A DNA stretch of 64,000 nt from Akkermansia muciniphila (GCA_945888375.1 CAMCZZ010000004.1:1-64000); one strand, 5' to 3'; shown: positions 36,808 to 48,760, numbered from the stretch's first letter. Numbers and translations are program-made. The notes: generated from the sequence alone by a model not told the origin.

Positions 36808-36874
36808 AAGGTTTGTGGGGCAGGGGGGAATTTCGAAGAGAACCGACGAGGCAAAGGCGGACCGCCGCGCGCGG

Positions 36875-38206
36875 TTAAGGTAGGTAGGGAGCGCCGTTCA
36901 CGTTCACAGTCTCGAAACGAATTTCACTCCCAGCCCACACGCCAAGTTTCGGCCGGGCGAGGTTCACGTCCACTTCCTCAAACCGCACGTCTGTGATTTC
37001 GGTCTGGCCGGGATTCCCGGAAATGCCCCCGAAGGAACCGAAACGACCGCGGAGGCCGGAAAAGGTGACATCGCGCACCACCGATCGAGGCGGCGCGAGC
37101 CCCTTCAGATCGAGGTATTGCGTCCACGGTCGCATGGAAACAAACGCGCCGCCGGAGCTCTCCAGCGTGATGTCTTGATACCGGATGTTTTCGTAACGCT
37201 GCGGCGTGTCGGCACGCAGCTTGAAGTTGGCGACGACCATCGCACTCAGGACCCGGCAGTGTTCCACCCGCACATCCCGCACGACGGTGGCCTCGCTCCC
37301 GAGCGTGACGGCCGCGTGCCCGCGCTTGAAAACGCAATCACGCACGCGCACGCGCTCCACCGGCGGGCTGTCCCGGTCCTCCAAGGCGAGCGGCCCTTTG
37401 GTTCCCTTCAGCGCAATGCAGTCATCGGTCACGGAAAACCAGCAGCCCTCGATGGCCACGTCCTGGCAGCTGTCCACGTCGATGCCGTCGGTGCTGGGGG
37501 CTTGTTTGTAGTCGTCGGGAACGGCGAAGCGGGCGTTTTTAACGAGGACGTCGCGGCAGCGGTAGAGATGGAGATTCCAGAACTGGGAATCCTTGAAGGT
37601 GACGCCTTCGATCACGACGTCGCGGGAGTTTTCGATCAGGGCGAGCCGGGCGCGGGGGATGGCGAGATTTCTGAAGCCGTTCTTGTCGGCGGCGGCGTTT
37701 CGCAGCCGCCAGAATTCGTCCCAAATCTTGCGTCCGTCGCCGTCGAGCGTGCCCTCGCCGGTGATGCGCAAGCCGTCGCAGCCGTCGGCGTTGATCAGCG
37801 CGGGCGTGAAGCTTTCTTCGAAGTGGCCCTCGATGCGCGTGCGGCGAGCCGGAAAGTCGGCGGCTACATCGGTGGAGGCGCGGAGGACGGCGTTTTTCTC
37901 CAGGCGCAGATGCACCCGCGGCTTCAAGAACAGGGCCCCGGTGACGAAAACGCCGGCCGGGACGACCAGGGTTCCTCCGCCACCCGCGGCGAGACGGTCG
38001 ATGGCGGACTGGATGAACGAGGTGTTCAGTGCGACACCGTCGCCGATCGCGCCGCACTCCGTGGCGTTCAACCGAAGGGACTCTCCACCCTCTGCGCCCG
38101 CCTCCAAGGTCGCGCGCAAGGGAGACAAGCCCACCGCGACGACCAACAGCGCCAATCCGCAGACGCGAACCATGGATTGAAGCAAGGGCGACGACGCGGG
38201 TTTCAT
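36875..38206 (-). CDS. GH28 polygalacturonase-family protein
   Basis: GDGVALNTSFIQSAIDRLAAGGGGTLVVPAGVFVTGALFLK; STDGIDVDSCQDVAIEGCWFSVTDDCIALKG; signal peptide from ATG at 38206. Confidence 0.9.
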   Translation of the reverse strand: MKPASSPLLQSMVRVCGLALLVVAVGLSPLRATLEAGAEGGESLRLNATECGAIGDGVALNTSFIQSAIDRLAAGGGGTLVVPAGVFVTGALFLKPRVHLRLEKNAVLRASTDVAADFPARRTRIEGHFEESFTPALINADGCDGLRITGEGTLDGDGRKIWDEFWRLRNAAADKNGFRNLAIPRARLALIENSRDVVIEGVTFKDSQFWNLHLYRCRDVLVKNARFAVPDDYKQAPSTDGIDVDSCQDVAIEGCWFSVTDDCIALKGTKGPLALEDRDSPPVERVRVRDCVFKRGHAAVTLGSEATVVRDVRVEHCRVLSAMVVANFKLRADTPQRYENIRYQDITLESSGGAFVSMRPWTQYLDLKGLAPPRSVVRDVTFSGLRGRFGSFGGISGNPGQTEITDVRFEEVDVNLARPKLGVWAGSEIRFETVNVNGAPYLP

Positions 38207-38226
38207 CGGAAATCGATGCGACGGGC

Positions 38227-39792
38227 TCAATGTTTCACGCGTTCGGAACGGATGATTTCGTAGAGCGGTTCGCCACCTTCGGGCGTCGTCACTTGGGCGA
38301 AGGTCACATCCTCGGCCCGATCCACCGTCACTTTCGCGCCGGCGGGCAGCCGGATGTCCCTAAAGGAAACGTTCCGGGTGCGATGCCCCTCGGCCGCGAA
38401 GCCGTTGACGACGATGACGGGCTTGGTCGGATCGGCCTCCGTGAGGTCGATGTTCTCGAAGCGGAAGTCGCGGAAAAAAGGCGGAACGGGCGCGGCCCCG
38501 CCGTCGTTGTTGTAGGGCAGCTTGGTGTAGACCGTGATCTGCCGGAGGCTGCAGTCGCGCACCGTGACGTTCTCGACAAAACCGCCGCGCTCCTCGGTCG
38601 CCTTGATCTGCAGACCGTGGAGAAGCGGGCCGGCGACACAGTCCTCGATCAGAACGTCGCGCACGCCGCCGGACATCTCGCTTCCGATGGAGATGCCGTG
38701 CCCCCGCTCGAAACGGCAGTCGAAAACGCGCACGCCTTCGGTCGGGCGGTTGACCACGTTGCCCTCGGGATTTTTTCCGGACTTGATCGCGATGCAGTCG
38801 TCGCCGGTGTCGAACGTGCAATCGAAGATATAGGAGCGCCGGGAGGAATCGGGATCGATGCCGTCGCCATTGCGCACGTCGCTCCGGATCACGAGCCCGC
38901 GTAAGGTGATGTTTTCCGAATAGATGTAATGGAGTGTCCAGCACGGCGTCTCCTCCAAGGTGAGCCCGGCCACCTCGACGTTCTCCGCGTTCATCAGCAG
39001 GATCAACCTCCCGCGCGAGCGCAGTCCCTTGACCCCCGGGAACTCGGCGCGCACGGCGTCGGAGAGTTTTTTCCCGCCGCCGGAGATCGTGCCCGCGCCG
39101 CGGATACTGAGATTGCGCACATTGGCCGGCCCCGCCGAGTCCAGGGTGCCGGCGTTGAGCAGGCTCGCGTAGGTGTCCATTTCCCAACCCTCGAAACGAT
39201 TGCGGATGAACGGCGCGTAGTCGGCGGGATCGGCGGAGCCCTTGAGCACGCCGCCCTCGGCGATTTCGAGGGTCATGTCGCTTTTGAGAAAGAGCGCGCC
39301 GCTGAGGAACACGCCGGCCGGCAAGCGCACGACGCCTTCGGGCGGGCAGGCGTCGATCGCGGCCTGGAGGGCGCGGGTATTCAGGGTGCGGCCGTCGCCG
39401 ACCGCGCCGTGGTCGAGGACGGAAACGACCGGCTCCGGCGAACGGGTGCGCAGGTCGAGCCCATTGCTCTCCGTTCGGTCGCCGGGGTCTTCCGTGCCGG
39501 CGGCGGCACGGGCGCGGACCGTGAAAACGTAGGCGTGCTCCGGGGCGAGCCCGCGGGCGGTGAAATGCGTCTTGCGTGTCTCCCCGCAAGGTCGGCCGTC
39601 GCGCAGCACTTCGTAGGCGAGGCCGGGACCGGCGCCTTCCGGCTTGTCCCAGATCAGCGTGGCCTCGTCGGAGCGCAGGGTTTGCGGTGCAAGAAAGAGG
39701 CTGAACCCGGCGGCTGGCGCCTCATGGCAGGGCAAAAACCCGGCGAGAAACACAAGAACTGGGGCGAGCCAACGGTGACGAAGGAAGAGCAT
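38227..39792 (-). CDS. GH28 polygalacturonase-family protein with N-terminal FN3-like domain
   Basis: GDGRTLNTRALQAAIDACPPEGVVRLPAGVFLSGALFLKSD; GDGIDPDSSRRSYIFDCTFDTGDDCIAIKSG; ERGHGISIGSEMSGG. Confidence 0.93.
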   Translation of the reverse strand: MLFLRHRWLAPVLVFLAGFLPCHEAPAAGFSLFLAPQTLRSDEATLIWDKPEGAGPGLAYEVLRDGRPCGETRKTHFTARGLAPEHAYVFTVRARAAAGTEDPGDRTESNGLDLRTRSPEPVVSVLDHGAVGDGRTLNTRALQAAIDACPPEGVVRLPAGVFLSGALFLKSDMTLEIAEGGVLKGSADPADYAPFIRNRFEGWEMDTYASLLNAGTLDSAGPANVRNLSIRGAGTISGGGKKLSDAVRAEFPGVKGLRSRGRLILLMNAENVEVAGLTLEETPCWTLHYIYSENITLRGLVIRSDVRNGDGIDPDSSRRSYIFDCTFDTGDDCIAIKSGKNPEGNVVNRPTEGVRVFDCRFERGHGISIGSEMSGGVRDVLIEDCVAGPLLHGLQIKATEERGGFVENVTVRDCSLRQITVYTKLPYNNDGGAAPVPPFFRDFRFENIDLTEADPTKPVIVVNGFAAEGHRTRNVSFRDIRLPAGAKVTVDRAEDVTFAQVTTPEGGEPLYEIIRSERVKH

Positions 39793-39902
39793 GGGATGGA
39801 TCGGGACGGGGTGACGGGAATCGCGGGATGGGGTGCCCGTCGATCTCGCTCGCAGACTAGCCGATCACCCCGTCCTTTGCCATTGCCGGATCGCGCGCAA
39901 AG

Positions 39903-40763
39903 ATGACAGAAACGCGCATGACGGGCTCAAATCAGAATCTGGTCTACATGGCGAAGGGCGCCCGCACCTATGGGCTCCGCCCGGTCCTGGGCCGGCCTCG
40001 CGGCTACTGGGAGCTGCAATGGGTTTTCAAGGGGAACGCCCGCCCGGACAACTCCGACCTGCCAAGCGAAGCGGCGCGATCCCCCCGGCTCCACCTCGCC
40101 CACCCGGATTCCCCGCACGGCTGGACGGACGACGGCGCCGGAGTATCGGAGGTCTTCGTCCTGCATTTCCGGACCGTCCCGGAGGAGTTGTCCGCCCATG
40201 TGAACATGGCTGGAACGCTCCTGCTATCCTTGAGCGAGGCGGAGCGTCGCCACTTCGCCGCCCGCCTGGAGGACGTGGCGGAAATGGCCGGCGCGGCCGA
40301 TGTCCGCCTGAAATTGAAACTCGAACAGATCCTGATCGAGGTGGCTTTGCTGGTATTGACACGCGCCACTCCGCCGCCAACGAGGCGGCCGATCGCCGAT
40401 CGAGTGGAGCAAGCCTTGCACTGGTTCGAGGAGAACATCGCCGAGAACCCCTCCGCAGCCACGGTCGCGCGCGCGGTCGGGGTGTCGCCCGCCCACCTGC
40501 GCCGCCTATTCGCGGACGCCGGCCGGGAGGCCCCCCGGACAGAACTGGCGCGCCTGCGCATGGCCGTCGTCCAACGCTGTCTCCGTGACGGCTGGAAGTT
40601 GGAAAAAATCGCCGCTTACCTCGGCTTCAGCGAGGCCAGCGCCGTATCCCGCGCCTTCGCCAAGGTCTGCGGGGCGTCCACCCGACGCTGGCTGATACTG
40701 GAGGAAATCAAAGGTTCGGAGTCGAAACCGACCCGCGCCGCGGACGCCGCCCCCGGACCTTAG
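39903..40763 (+). CDS. AraC-family transcriptional regulator
   Basis: C-terminal HTH (ATVARAVGVSPAHLRRLFADAGREAPRTELARLRMAVVQRCLRDGWKLEKIAAYLGFSEASAVSRAFAKVCG). Confidence 0.88.
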   Translation: MTETRMTGSNQNLVYMAKGARTYGLRPVLGRPRGYWELQWVFKGNARPDNSDLPSEAARSPRLHLAHPDSPHGWTDDGAGVSEVFVLHFRTVPEELSAHVNMAGTLLLSLSEAERRHFAARLEDVAEMAGAADVRLKLKLEQILIEVALLVLTRATPPPTRRPIADRVEQALHWFEENIAENPSAATVARAVGVSPAHLRRLFADAGREAPRTELARLRMAVVQRCLRDGWKLEKIAAYLGFSEASAVSRAFAKVCGASTRRWLILEEIKGSESKPTRAADAAPGP

Positions 40764-41287
40764 CGGCCGGCCTTCCGGCGCTTCACCCAGGAGATGATCG
40801 CGGCGTCGTCAGCGCCCGCGCGCCAGACTAGGGCGAGGAACTCCGCCGGCAGGATGTCGTTCTCCTTGAAAAACCGCCGGTCGCCGCCGCAGCCATACAT
40901 CATCGTGGCGGGCAGCTCGCCGCGGAGCTTGGCGCGGGCCTTAGGCAGGATGCGGGGGAGCCAGACAAGGCCATCCACTGCCGCCGCTTTGTCTGGCCAG
41001 GTGGCGGGATCGGCCACCACGCCGGTGCCGCGACCACCCTGCACGTTAAGAAAATAGTCCCGGCGAATGGTCTCGATGGCGAGGGCGTGACCGAAGCCGG
41101 GTTCGCCACCGCCCGCGTCATCCTCGGCGTAGTCGTAAAGGTGCTGCGCTGTGAGACCGTTGGCCGCCAGCCAGGCCGTCTGGTCGGCGTCGAAGTATCC
41201 CTCCGCTCCACGTCGTCCCGCGCGGTAAAGGGCAAGGGCGTAATCATATAAAGCACGGAACTGGGTCGGGAAATGGTAATGCGACAT
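40760..41287 (-). CDS. DUF5069 domain-containing protein
   Basis: DADQTAWLAANGLTAQHLYDYAED...RDYFLNVQGGRGTGVV...LPRILPKARAKLRGELPATMMYGCGGDRRFFKENDILPAEFLALVW; ATG at 41287. Confidence 0.8.
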   Translation of the reverse strand: MSHYHFPTQFRALYDYALALYRAGRRGAEGYFDADQTAWLAANGLTAQHLYDYAEDDAGGGEPGFGHALAIETIRRDYFLNVQGGRGTGVVADPATWPDKAAAVDGLVWLPRILPKARAKLRGELPATMMYGCGGDRRFFKENDILPAEFLALVWRAGADDAAIISWVKRRKAGR

Positions 41288-41494
41288 CGAGGGGAGCAAA
41301 CAACGAAAGCGGCGCGGAGCAAACAACCGATAAGCTCAAGACCCATAAAATCACGCGGCAAACCGGCACACCCTCGACCCGATAACTTAACTAAACCCGC
41401 ATAGCGCGATAAGCGGGGTATCCGGTTCTGAACTTGCAGCTTCCATAAAAAGCACAGCGCGCGACCTTCCTGGTCCTGAATTCGAAAGACCCGG

Positions 41495-41820
41495 CCGCTC
41501 CTCCGGAATAGGCACCGACTGCTCCGGATTACCCAGCCGCTACTCCGGATTACCCAGCCGCTACTCCGGTGTAGCCAGCCGCTGCTCCGGTGTAGCCAGC
41601 CGCTACTCGGGAGTAACCGGCCGCTCCTCCGGAATACTCAACGGCTGCTCCGGAGTAGCCGGCGGCTTCTCCGGAATACCCAAACGTTACTCTGGACTAC
41701 CAGGCCGCCGCACCGGAATACCCAACCGCTACTCGGGAGTAACCAGCCGCTACTCCGGAATACCCGCCGGCTGCTCCGGAATACCCAGCCGCTTCTCGGG
41801 AATACCCGCCGGCTACTCCA
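41495..41820. repeat. 21-bp tandem repeat (minisatellite), about 15-16 degenerate copies
   Basis: Consensus CCGCTACTCCGGAATACCCAG repeated in strict 21-nt register. Confidence 0.9.
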
Positions 41821-41870
41821 TACCAGCCCGCAACCACTCCATTGCGGCACTGCACCAGTCGGCCGGCGCC

Positions 41871-41950
41871 AGGCGGGACGAAAAATTGACCGAGTATCCG
41901 TTGCTTGAAGCCGAGGACCTGCACGCCTACCTGATGCGGGGCAAAGACGT
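41871..41950 (+). pseudogene. Possible DUF433-like C-terminal relic
   Basis: Frame reads DEKLTEYPLLEAEDLHAYLMRGKDV, similar to DUF433 C-termini; no upstream domain. Confidence 0.3.
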
Positions 41951-42363
41951 TCGGCACTCTAACCATAGCCCGCGAAAAACCGGCGCCAGAAAACGAATTT
42001 TAACCCTAAACCCGCGATTGCTCGCGGCGAGCCGCCGTAATCTCGCGGGCATCTGGCGAATTGCGAAACCACCTCGATGCACCTTCTGGCGCACCTCGGA
42101 TTTCGCGCATCGCCATCTGCTCCTCGGTCCTACGGCAGCTCATCAACTCCCATCACGGTTTACGGGTTAAAAAACGCGGAGGGCAGAAACTGCAGGGGGC
42201 CGGACCTGCACGGAGCTTAGGGGGTATGCCCTCGTTGTGCTCGTGGTTCTGAGCAAAAAATCCCCACGCCTGCTTCACAGGCCCGCCCTAATTACCACCC
42301 GCTTCTTGCCCGCGGGCCCCTTGCCTTGAAGTTCCCCTGAAAGCGCGGCGTTGCGCGGCACTC

Positions 42364-43452
42364 TCAAGTCACGCTCGGGTAGCTGCCCAGCCACTTGACC
42401 AGTGGACAAAAGGCCCGCAGCTCGGCCACCGCTTCCTTCATCGCAGGGTCCTCGTAGTGGCCGCTGACATCGATAAAGAACAGGTAGTCCCAGGGCCGGC
42501 GCTTGCTGGGGCGCGACTCGACCTTGGAGAGATTGAGCCCGCGGGTGCCGAAGGGGGTGAGCATGCGCATGAGCGCGCCCGAATTCGCCGCCGCCGCCTC
42601 GCCGAGCGAGACCACCAGACTGGTCATGTCGCGCCCGCCACCGACCGCACCGGAGGCTTTTTTGCCGATGACAAAGAAGCGCGTGGTGTTGTCGTTCCGG
42701 TCTTGGATATTGCGGGCCAGCACGGGCACGCCCCGCGCCTGCGCCGCGAGCTCGGCCGCGATGGCCGCGACGCCGGGTTCACTGCGCGCCGTCTCGACGG
42801 CCTTGGCCGTGCTCGCGGTCTCGACCAGTTGCGCGTGCGGGAGGTGCCGCTGCAACCAGGCCCGGCACTGGGCGAGGGCCTGGTCCTTCGAGCAGACTTT
42901 TTCGATTTTTTCGAGCGGCGTGGCCGAGATGAGCGCGTGGTTGATCTCGAGGTAGATTTGCGCGACCGCCTTGAGTTCGCTCTCCACAAAGCCGTCCAAC
43001 GCCTCGCGCACCGAGCCCTCGGTAGAGTTTTCAACTGGAATGATGCCGTAGTCCGCCTCGCCCTTTTCCACCGCCGTAAAGATGTCGGCAATGGTGGCGA
43101 TGGGCCGGTAGTCCACGCTCGCGCCGAATTTCTTGATCGCCGCCGCGTGCGTGTAGGTCGCCTCCGGCCCGAGGTAGGCGATCTGCAAGGGCTTTTCCAA
43201 AGCGATGGCGGCCGACATGATCTCGCGGTAGATGGCTTGGAGGGCCTCGTTTTGGATCGGGCCCGCGTTGAGGCCGGTGACCTTGCGGAAGACGGCATCC
43301 TCGCGCTCCGGCACGTAGATCTGGCCACCGGCGCTGCGCTTGAGGCGGCCGATTTCGCAGGCGAGGGTCAGGCGTTCATTGAGGATGCGCACCAGCTCGC
43401 GGTCGAGCCGGTCGATGCCTTCGCGAATAGGGAGGAGCGGGTCTGCGGACAT
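42364..43452 (-). CDS. pheA: Bifunctional chorismate mutase/prephenate dehydratase
   Basis: IREGIDRLDRELVRILNERLTLACEIGRLK (chorismate mutase), IAYLGPEATYTHAAAIKKFG, PVENSTEGSV, NDNTTRFFVIGK, ACT ESRPSKRRPWDYLFFIDVSGH. Confidence 0.95.
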   Translation of the reverse strand: MSADPLLPIREGIDRLDRELVRILNERLTLACEIGRLKRSAGGQIYVPEREDAVFRKVTGLNAGPIQNEALQAIYREIMSAAIALEKPLQIAYLGPEATYTHAAAIKKFGASVDYRPIATIADIFTAVEKGEADYGIIPVENSTEGSVREALDGFVESELKAVAQIYLEINHALISATPLEKIEKVCSKDQALAQCRAWLQRHLPHAQLVETASTAKAVETARSEPGVAAIAAELAAQARGVPVLARNIQDRNDNTTRFFVIGKKASGAVGGGRDMTSLVVSLGEAAAANSGALMRMLTPFGTRGLNLSKVESRPSKRRPWDYLFFIDVSGHYEDPAMKEAVAELRAFCPLVKWLGSYPSVT

Positions 43453-43467
43453 GCGTGGGGGAAAATA

Positions 43468-44358
43468 TCAGGCGGAAGGCTCGGGCTCCGTCGGGGCGGG
43501 CGCCTCTTCTGTAGCTGGCGCGGACGACACGGGCCCGTCCTCGGCGAAAAGCGCCTGGATCTCGACGGGCGCCAGAGAAGGCGACTCGCCCTCGCCATCT
43601 TCGAGCGGCAGGCCCATCTCAGCATCGGCCGGCGGGGTGCTCTCGGCGGCGCGATTGAGCCACTCATCGATCTGGCGCGGCGAGAGCACATCCGAGGCGG
43701 GCAACTCGACCAGCGACTTCACCCCGACGAATTCGAGGAAACGGTCGGTGGTGCCGTATTGCAGCGGACGCCCCGGCAGGTCGGCGCGCCCCACGACGTA
43801 AACCAGTTCGCGCTCGAGCAGCTTGCCCAGTCCCGCCTCAGCGGAGACGCCGCGCACGGCCTCCAGTTCGGAACGCGTGACCGGCTGGCGATAGGCCACC
43901 ACCGCGAGGGTTTCCAGGGCCGACTGGGTGAGCTTCACCGGGGGCGGCTCGTCGCGAAGGATGCGGATCCATTTGGCAAAACGCGGATGCGTGACCAGCC
44001 GGTAACCCTGCGCGCCATCAATAAGCAGGTAGATGTCGTTTTGCGCCTTCAGTTCCTCGGCGAGCGCATCCATGGCCTCACGGATTTGCGCGGCGGTGAC
44101 CAGAGAGGGCACTTCAACGTAAAGCTCCTCGTCCACTGGGGCGAGGCCGAGCGGGTCCACTTCCTCCGCCGTCGTGGCCGGGACTTCCGGGGCGACGCCT
44201 TCCTCGACGACCTCCTCGGCGGCCGCTTCGGGACTCACGCCCGCCGTCTGGGCCTGGTCATGATAACGACCAAAGACCGCCTGGATCTCCTTGATCGTAA
44301 GCGGCTGGCTCGAGGAGAAGAGCAATGCCTTCAGCACCAGTTTGAGATTGAACGCCAT
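43468..44358 (-). CDS. scpB: Segregation and condensation protein B
   Basis: LVLKALLFSSSQPLTIKEIQAVF; TLAVVAYRQPVTRSELEAVRGVSAEAGLGKLLERELVYVVGRADLPGRPLQYGTTDRFLEFVGVKSL. Confidence 0.93.
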   Translation of the reverse strand: MAFNLKLVLKALLFSSSQPLTIKEIQAVFGRYHDQAQTAGVSPEAAAEEVVEEGVAPEVPATTAEEVDPLGLAPVDEELYVEVPSLVTAAQIREAMDALAEELKAQNDIYLLIDGAQGYRLVTHPRFAKWIRILRDEPPPVKLTQSALETLAVVAYRQPVTRSELEAVRGVSAEAGLGKLLERELVYVVGRADLPGRPLQYGTTDRFLEFVGVKSLVELPASDVLSPRQIDEWLNRAAESTPPADAEMGLPLEDGEGESPSLAPVEIQALFAEDGPVSSAPATEEAPAPTEPEPSA

Positions 44359-44485
44359 GCGAGGATAAAGCCGGAGTAAGTCGCCCGCCCCGCCCGCCGC
44401 GCAACACCGAAAAACCCGATCGCCCCCCGGCTGCCCCGCTTCCAACTTTATCTTGCGGGACCTCCGGCCCAGTCTCACCTCCCCC

Positions 44486-45370
44486 ATGCACCACCCCACC
44501 CTCCTTCGCCGCCTGCGGTTTTTCTGCGCCTTTATCCCCGCCATGTCTTTAATGCACGCCAACCCCCTCCCTCTTTGGCCCGAGGCCGCGCCCGGCGCCC
44601 TCGGCGCCGCCGGCACGGATCGCCCCGAACTCACCGCCTTCCTGCCGGCCGCCGGCACGGCCAACGGCGCCTCCATGCTCATTTTGCCCGGCGGAGGCTA
44701 CGCCCACCTCTCCGTGCATGAGGGTGCAGGCTACGCCGCCTGGCTGAACCGCCTCGGCGTCACCTGCTACGTGCTGAAATACCGGCTCGGCTCCAACGGC
44801 TACCGCCACCCCGCCATGCTCCAGGACGCCGCCCGCGCCCTGCGCACCGTGCGGGCCTGGGCCCGCCGCGATGGCCTTGATACGGCCCGCATCGGCATCA
44901 TCGGCTCCTCCGCCGGCGGCCACCTCGCCTCGACGCTGCTCACCCATTTCGACCCCGGCCAGCCCGACGCCACCGATCCGGTGGAACGCGAAAGCTCCCG
45001 CCCGGACCTTGGTATCCTGTGCTACCCGGTCATCTCCCTCGGCGAGTTTGCCCACGCCGGGTCCCGCCAAAACCTGCTCGGGCAAAACCCCGCCGCCGAG
45101 CAGCTGCAGCTGCTTTCCAACGAAACCCAGGTGACGGCCGCCACCCCTCCCTGCTTCCTCTGGCACACCGTCGAGGATAAGGTCGTGCCGGTGGAAAACA
45201 GCCTGCTCTTCGCCTCCGCCCTGCGCCGGGCCGGGGTGCCTTTCGCCCTCCATATTTACGAAAAGGGCGGCCACGGCCTCGGCCTGCCGGAACACGGCAA
45301 AAACGCCCCGCCTTGGGATGCCGACTGCGCCTACTGGCTGCGGATTCGGGGCTTTTTGCCCACCCCCTGA
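44486..45370 (+). CDS. Alpha/beta hydrolase (acetyl esterase-like)
   Basis: ASMLILPGGGYAHLSVHEG, GIIGSSAGGHLAS, PCFLWHTVEDKVVPVENS, GGHGLGL. Confidence 0.9.
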   Translation: MHHPTLLRRLRFFCAFIPAMSLMHANPLPLWPEAAPGALGAAGTDRPELTAFLPAAGTANGASMLILPGGGYAHLSVHEGAGYAAWLNRLGVTCYVLKYRLGSNGYRHPAMLQDAARALRTVRAWARRDGLDTARIGIIGSSAGGHLASTLLTHFDPGQPDATDPVERESSRPDLGILCYPVISLGEFAHAGSRQNLLGQNPAAEQLQLLSNETQVTAATPPCFLWHTVEDKVVPVENSLLFASALRRAGVPFALHIYEKGGHGLGLPEHGKNAPPWDADCAYWLRIRGFLPTP

Positions 45371-45523
45371 TCGCGCCATTCGTGTTTTTCAGCAGCGCAG
45401 GGACTTTCGTCACCTTCGTGCGAAGACGCGTCTTCACCCTTGCATCCGCCCGCGCCCGCTGGGCAGGCTCACCGTTTTCCCAGAACACCCGACTCCGTCC
45501 GCCTCGCGCGCCACGTCATCCAA

Positions 45524-47341
<1,818 letters not shown>

Positions 47342-47363
47342 GCCCCCACCCCGCCAGCCCCCG

Positions 47364-47390
47364 GCCGCGTCCTCCCGGACGCGGCTTTTT
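47364..47390 (+). terminator. Rho-independent terminator downstream of typA
   Basis: GCCGCGTCC-TCCC-GGACGCGGC followed by TTTTT. Confidence 0.8.
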
Positions 47391-47484
47391 GCTGCCCGCC
47401 CGCCAGGCGCGGACGGCACAGGCACCCGCCGCTTTGCCGCAAACGGCCCGATTTGCGGCGCCGGTCTATGCGATTGGGATATGC

Positions 47485-47559
47485 TGGAGCCGATGGTCAG
47501 GATTGAACTGACGACCAGCGGTTTACGATACCGCTGCTCTACCACTGAGCTACATCGGC
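47485..47559 (-). tRNA. tRNA-Thr (CGU anticodon)
   Basis: Reverse complement GCCGATGTAGCTCAGTGGTAGAGCAGCGGTATCGTAAACCGCTGGTCGTCAGTTCAATCCTGACCATCGGCTCCA folds as a cloverleaf; anticodon loop ATCGTAA; encoded CCA. Confidence 0.93.
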
Positions 47560-47647
47560 GTGGCCAACAGAGAAAGGGGAACAAACTCGCGCCGGAGCGC
47601 AGGGCAAGCTTCTTTCCCTGCACGCCTCCAACTTTGACCCGCCGCGC

Positions 47648-48760
47648 ATGCCTCCCCTGCCCACCGACCTTTTTGATTACACCCTCCCCGAAGCGTTGAT
47701 CGCCCAGACTCCGGCCGCCCGCCGCGATGCCTCCCGGCTACTCGTCGTGCACCGCGCGGAACGCCGCCTCGAGCACCGCGCCTTTGCCGATCTCGGCGAT
47801 TATCTCCGCCCCGGGGACATCCTCTTGCGCAACAATGCCGCCGTGCTGCCCGCTCGCCTGCTAGCCGCCCGACCCACCGGCGGCGCGGTCGAGTGCCTGC
47901 TCCTGCGCCCCGCCGCCTCCGGGGACGAGAACGAGTGGTGGTGCCTACTGCGCCCCGGTAAAAAGTTACCCGTCGGCGGCACCTTCGGCCTCCCGGGCGT
48001 ATTCACCGCCACCGTGCGGGAAAAAGACGCCGAGGGCGCAGGGCGCGTCGTCTTCGCCTGCGAACCCGGCCCCGATGGCAACCCCGCCTCCATCGTCGCG
48101 GTAGCCAACCGCGTCGGCGAGGTCCCGCTGCCGCCCTATATTACCCGCCAGCACACTGCCGAGGAGCGTATCAGCGACCTAGAACGCTACCAAACCGTCT
48201 ACGCCGACCGCGCCCGGCAGGTCGCCGCCGCCGCGCCGACCGCCGGTCTGCATTTCACGCCGGAGTTGCTGGCCTCGCTCGAGGCCGCCGGCGTGCGCAC
48301 CGCCGACGTCACCCTCCATGTCGGCCTCGGCACCTTCAAACCCATCGCGACCGACACCGTCGAGGCCCACGCCATCCACCGCGAAATCTACGAGGTGCCC
48401 CCCGCCACCCGCGCCGCCATGCTCCCCCCCCCACCCGGCACGCGCCGCATCGCCGTCGGCACCACCACCGTGCGCACCCTGGAAGATTTTTGCCGTAAAC
48501 TCCCCGCCCGCCCCGCCCCGCCCGACAAACCCTTCCACGACGAGGCCGCGCTCTACGTTTACCCGCCGGCCCACTTCGCCGCCATCGACGCCTTGGTGAC
48601 CAATTTCCATCAGCCTCGCTCCACCCTGCTCTGCCTCGTCGCCGCCTTCCTCTCCCCCGGTTCGACCGAAGGCATCGCCTGGCTGAAGGAGATCTACGCC
48701 GAGGCCATCGCCCGTAAGTATCGTTTTTTCAGCTACGGCGACGCCATGCTGATCCTGTGA
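47648..48760 (+). CDS. queA: S-adenosylmethionine:tRNA ribosyltransferase-isomerase
   Basis: FDYTLPEALIAQTPAARRDASRLL, NNAAVLPARL, PTAGLHFTPELL, LVTNFHQPRSTLLCLVAAF. Confidence 0.96.
   Translation: MPPLPTDLFDYTLPEALIAQTPAARRDASRLLVVHRAERRLEHRAFADLGDYLRPGDILLRNNAAVLPARLLAARPTGGAVECLLLRPAASGDENEWWCLLRPGKKLPVGGTFGLPGVFTATVREKDAEGAGRVVFACEPGPDGNPASIVAVANRVGEVPLPPYITRQHTAEERISDLERYQTVYADRARQVAAAAPTAGLHFTPELLASLEAAGVRTADVTLHVGLGTFKPIATDTVEAHAIHREIYEVPPATRAAMLPPPPGTRRIAVGTTTVRTLEDFCRKLPARPAPPDKPFHDEAALYVYPPAHFAAIDALVTNFHQPRSTLLCLVAAFLSPGSTEGIAWLKEIYAEAIARKYRFFSYGDAMLIL

Noticed and set aside
41495-41820. Tandem repeat considered as a CRISPR array
   Set aside because: Contiguous 21-bp units without distinct spacers and no cas genes; it is a minisatellite.
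42457-44379. 640-aa plus-strand ORF opposite pheA/scpB
   Set aside because: Shadow ORF over two conserved housekeeping genes.
47481-47699. Short ORF MLEPMVRIELTTSGLRYRCSTTELHRRG...
   Set aside because: Translation of the antisense of the tRNA-Thr gene; a common spurious ORF type.
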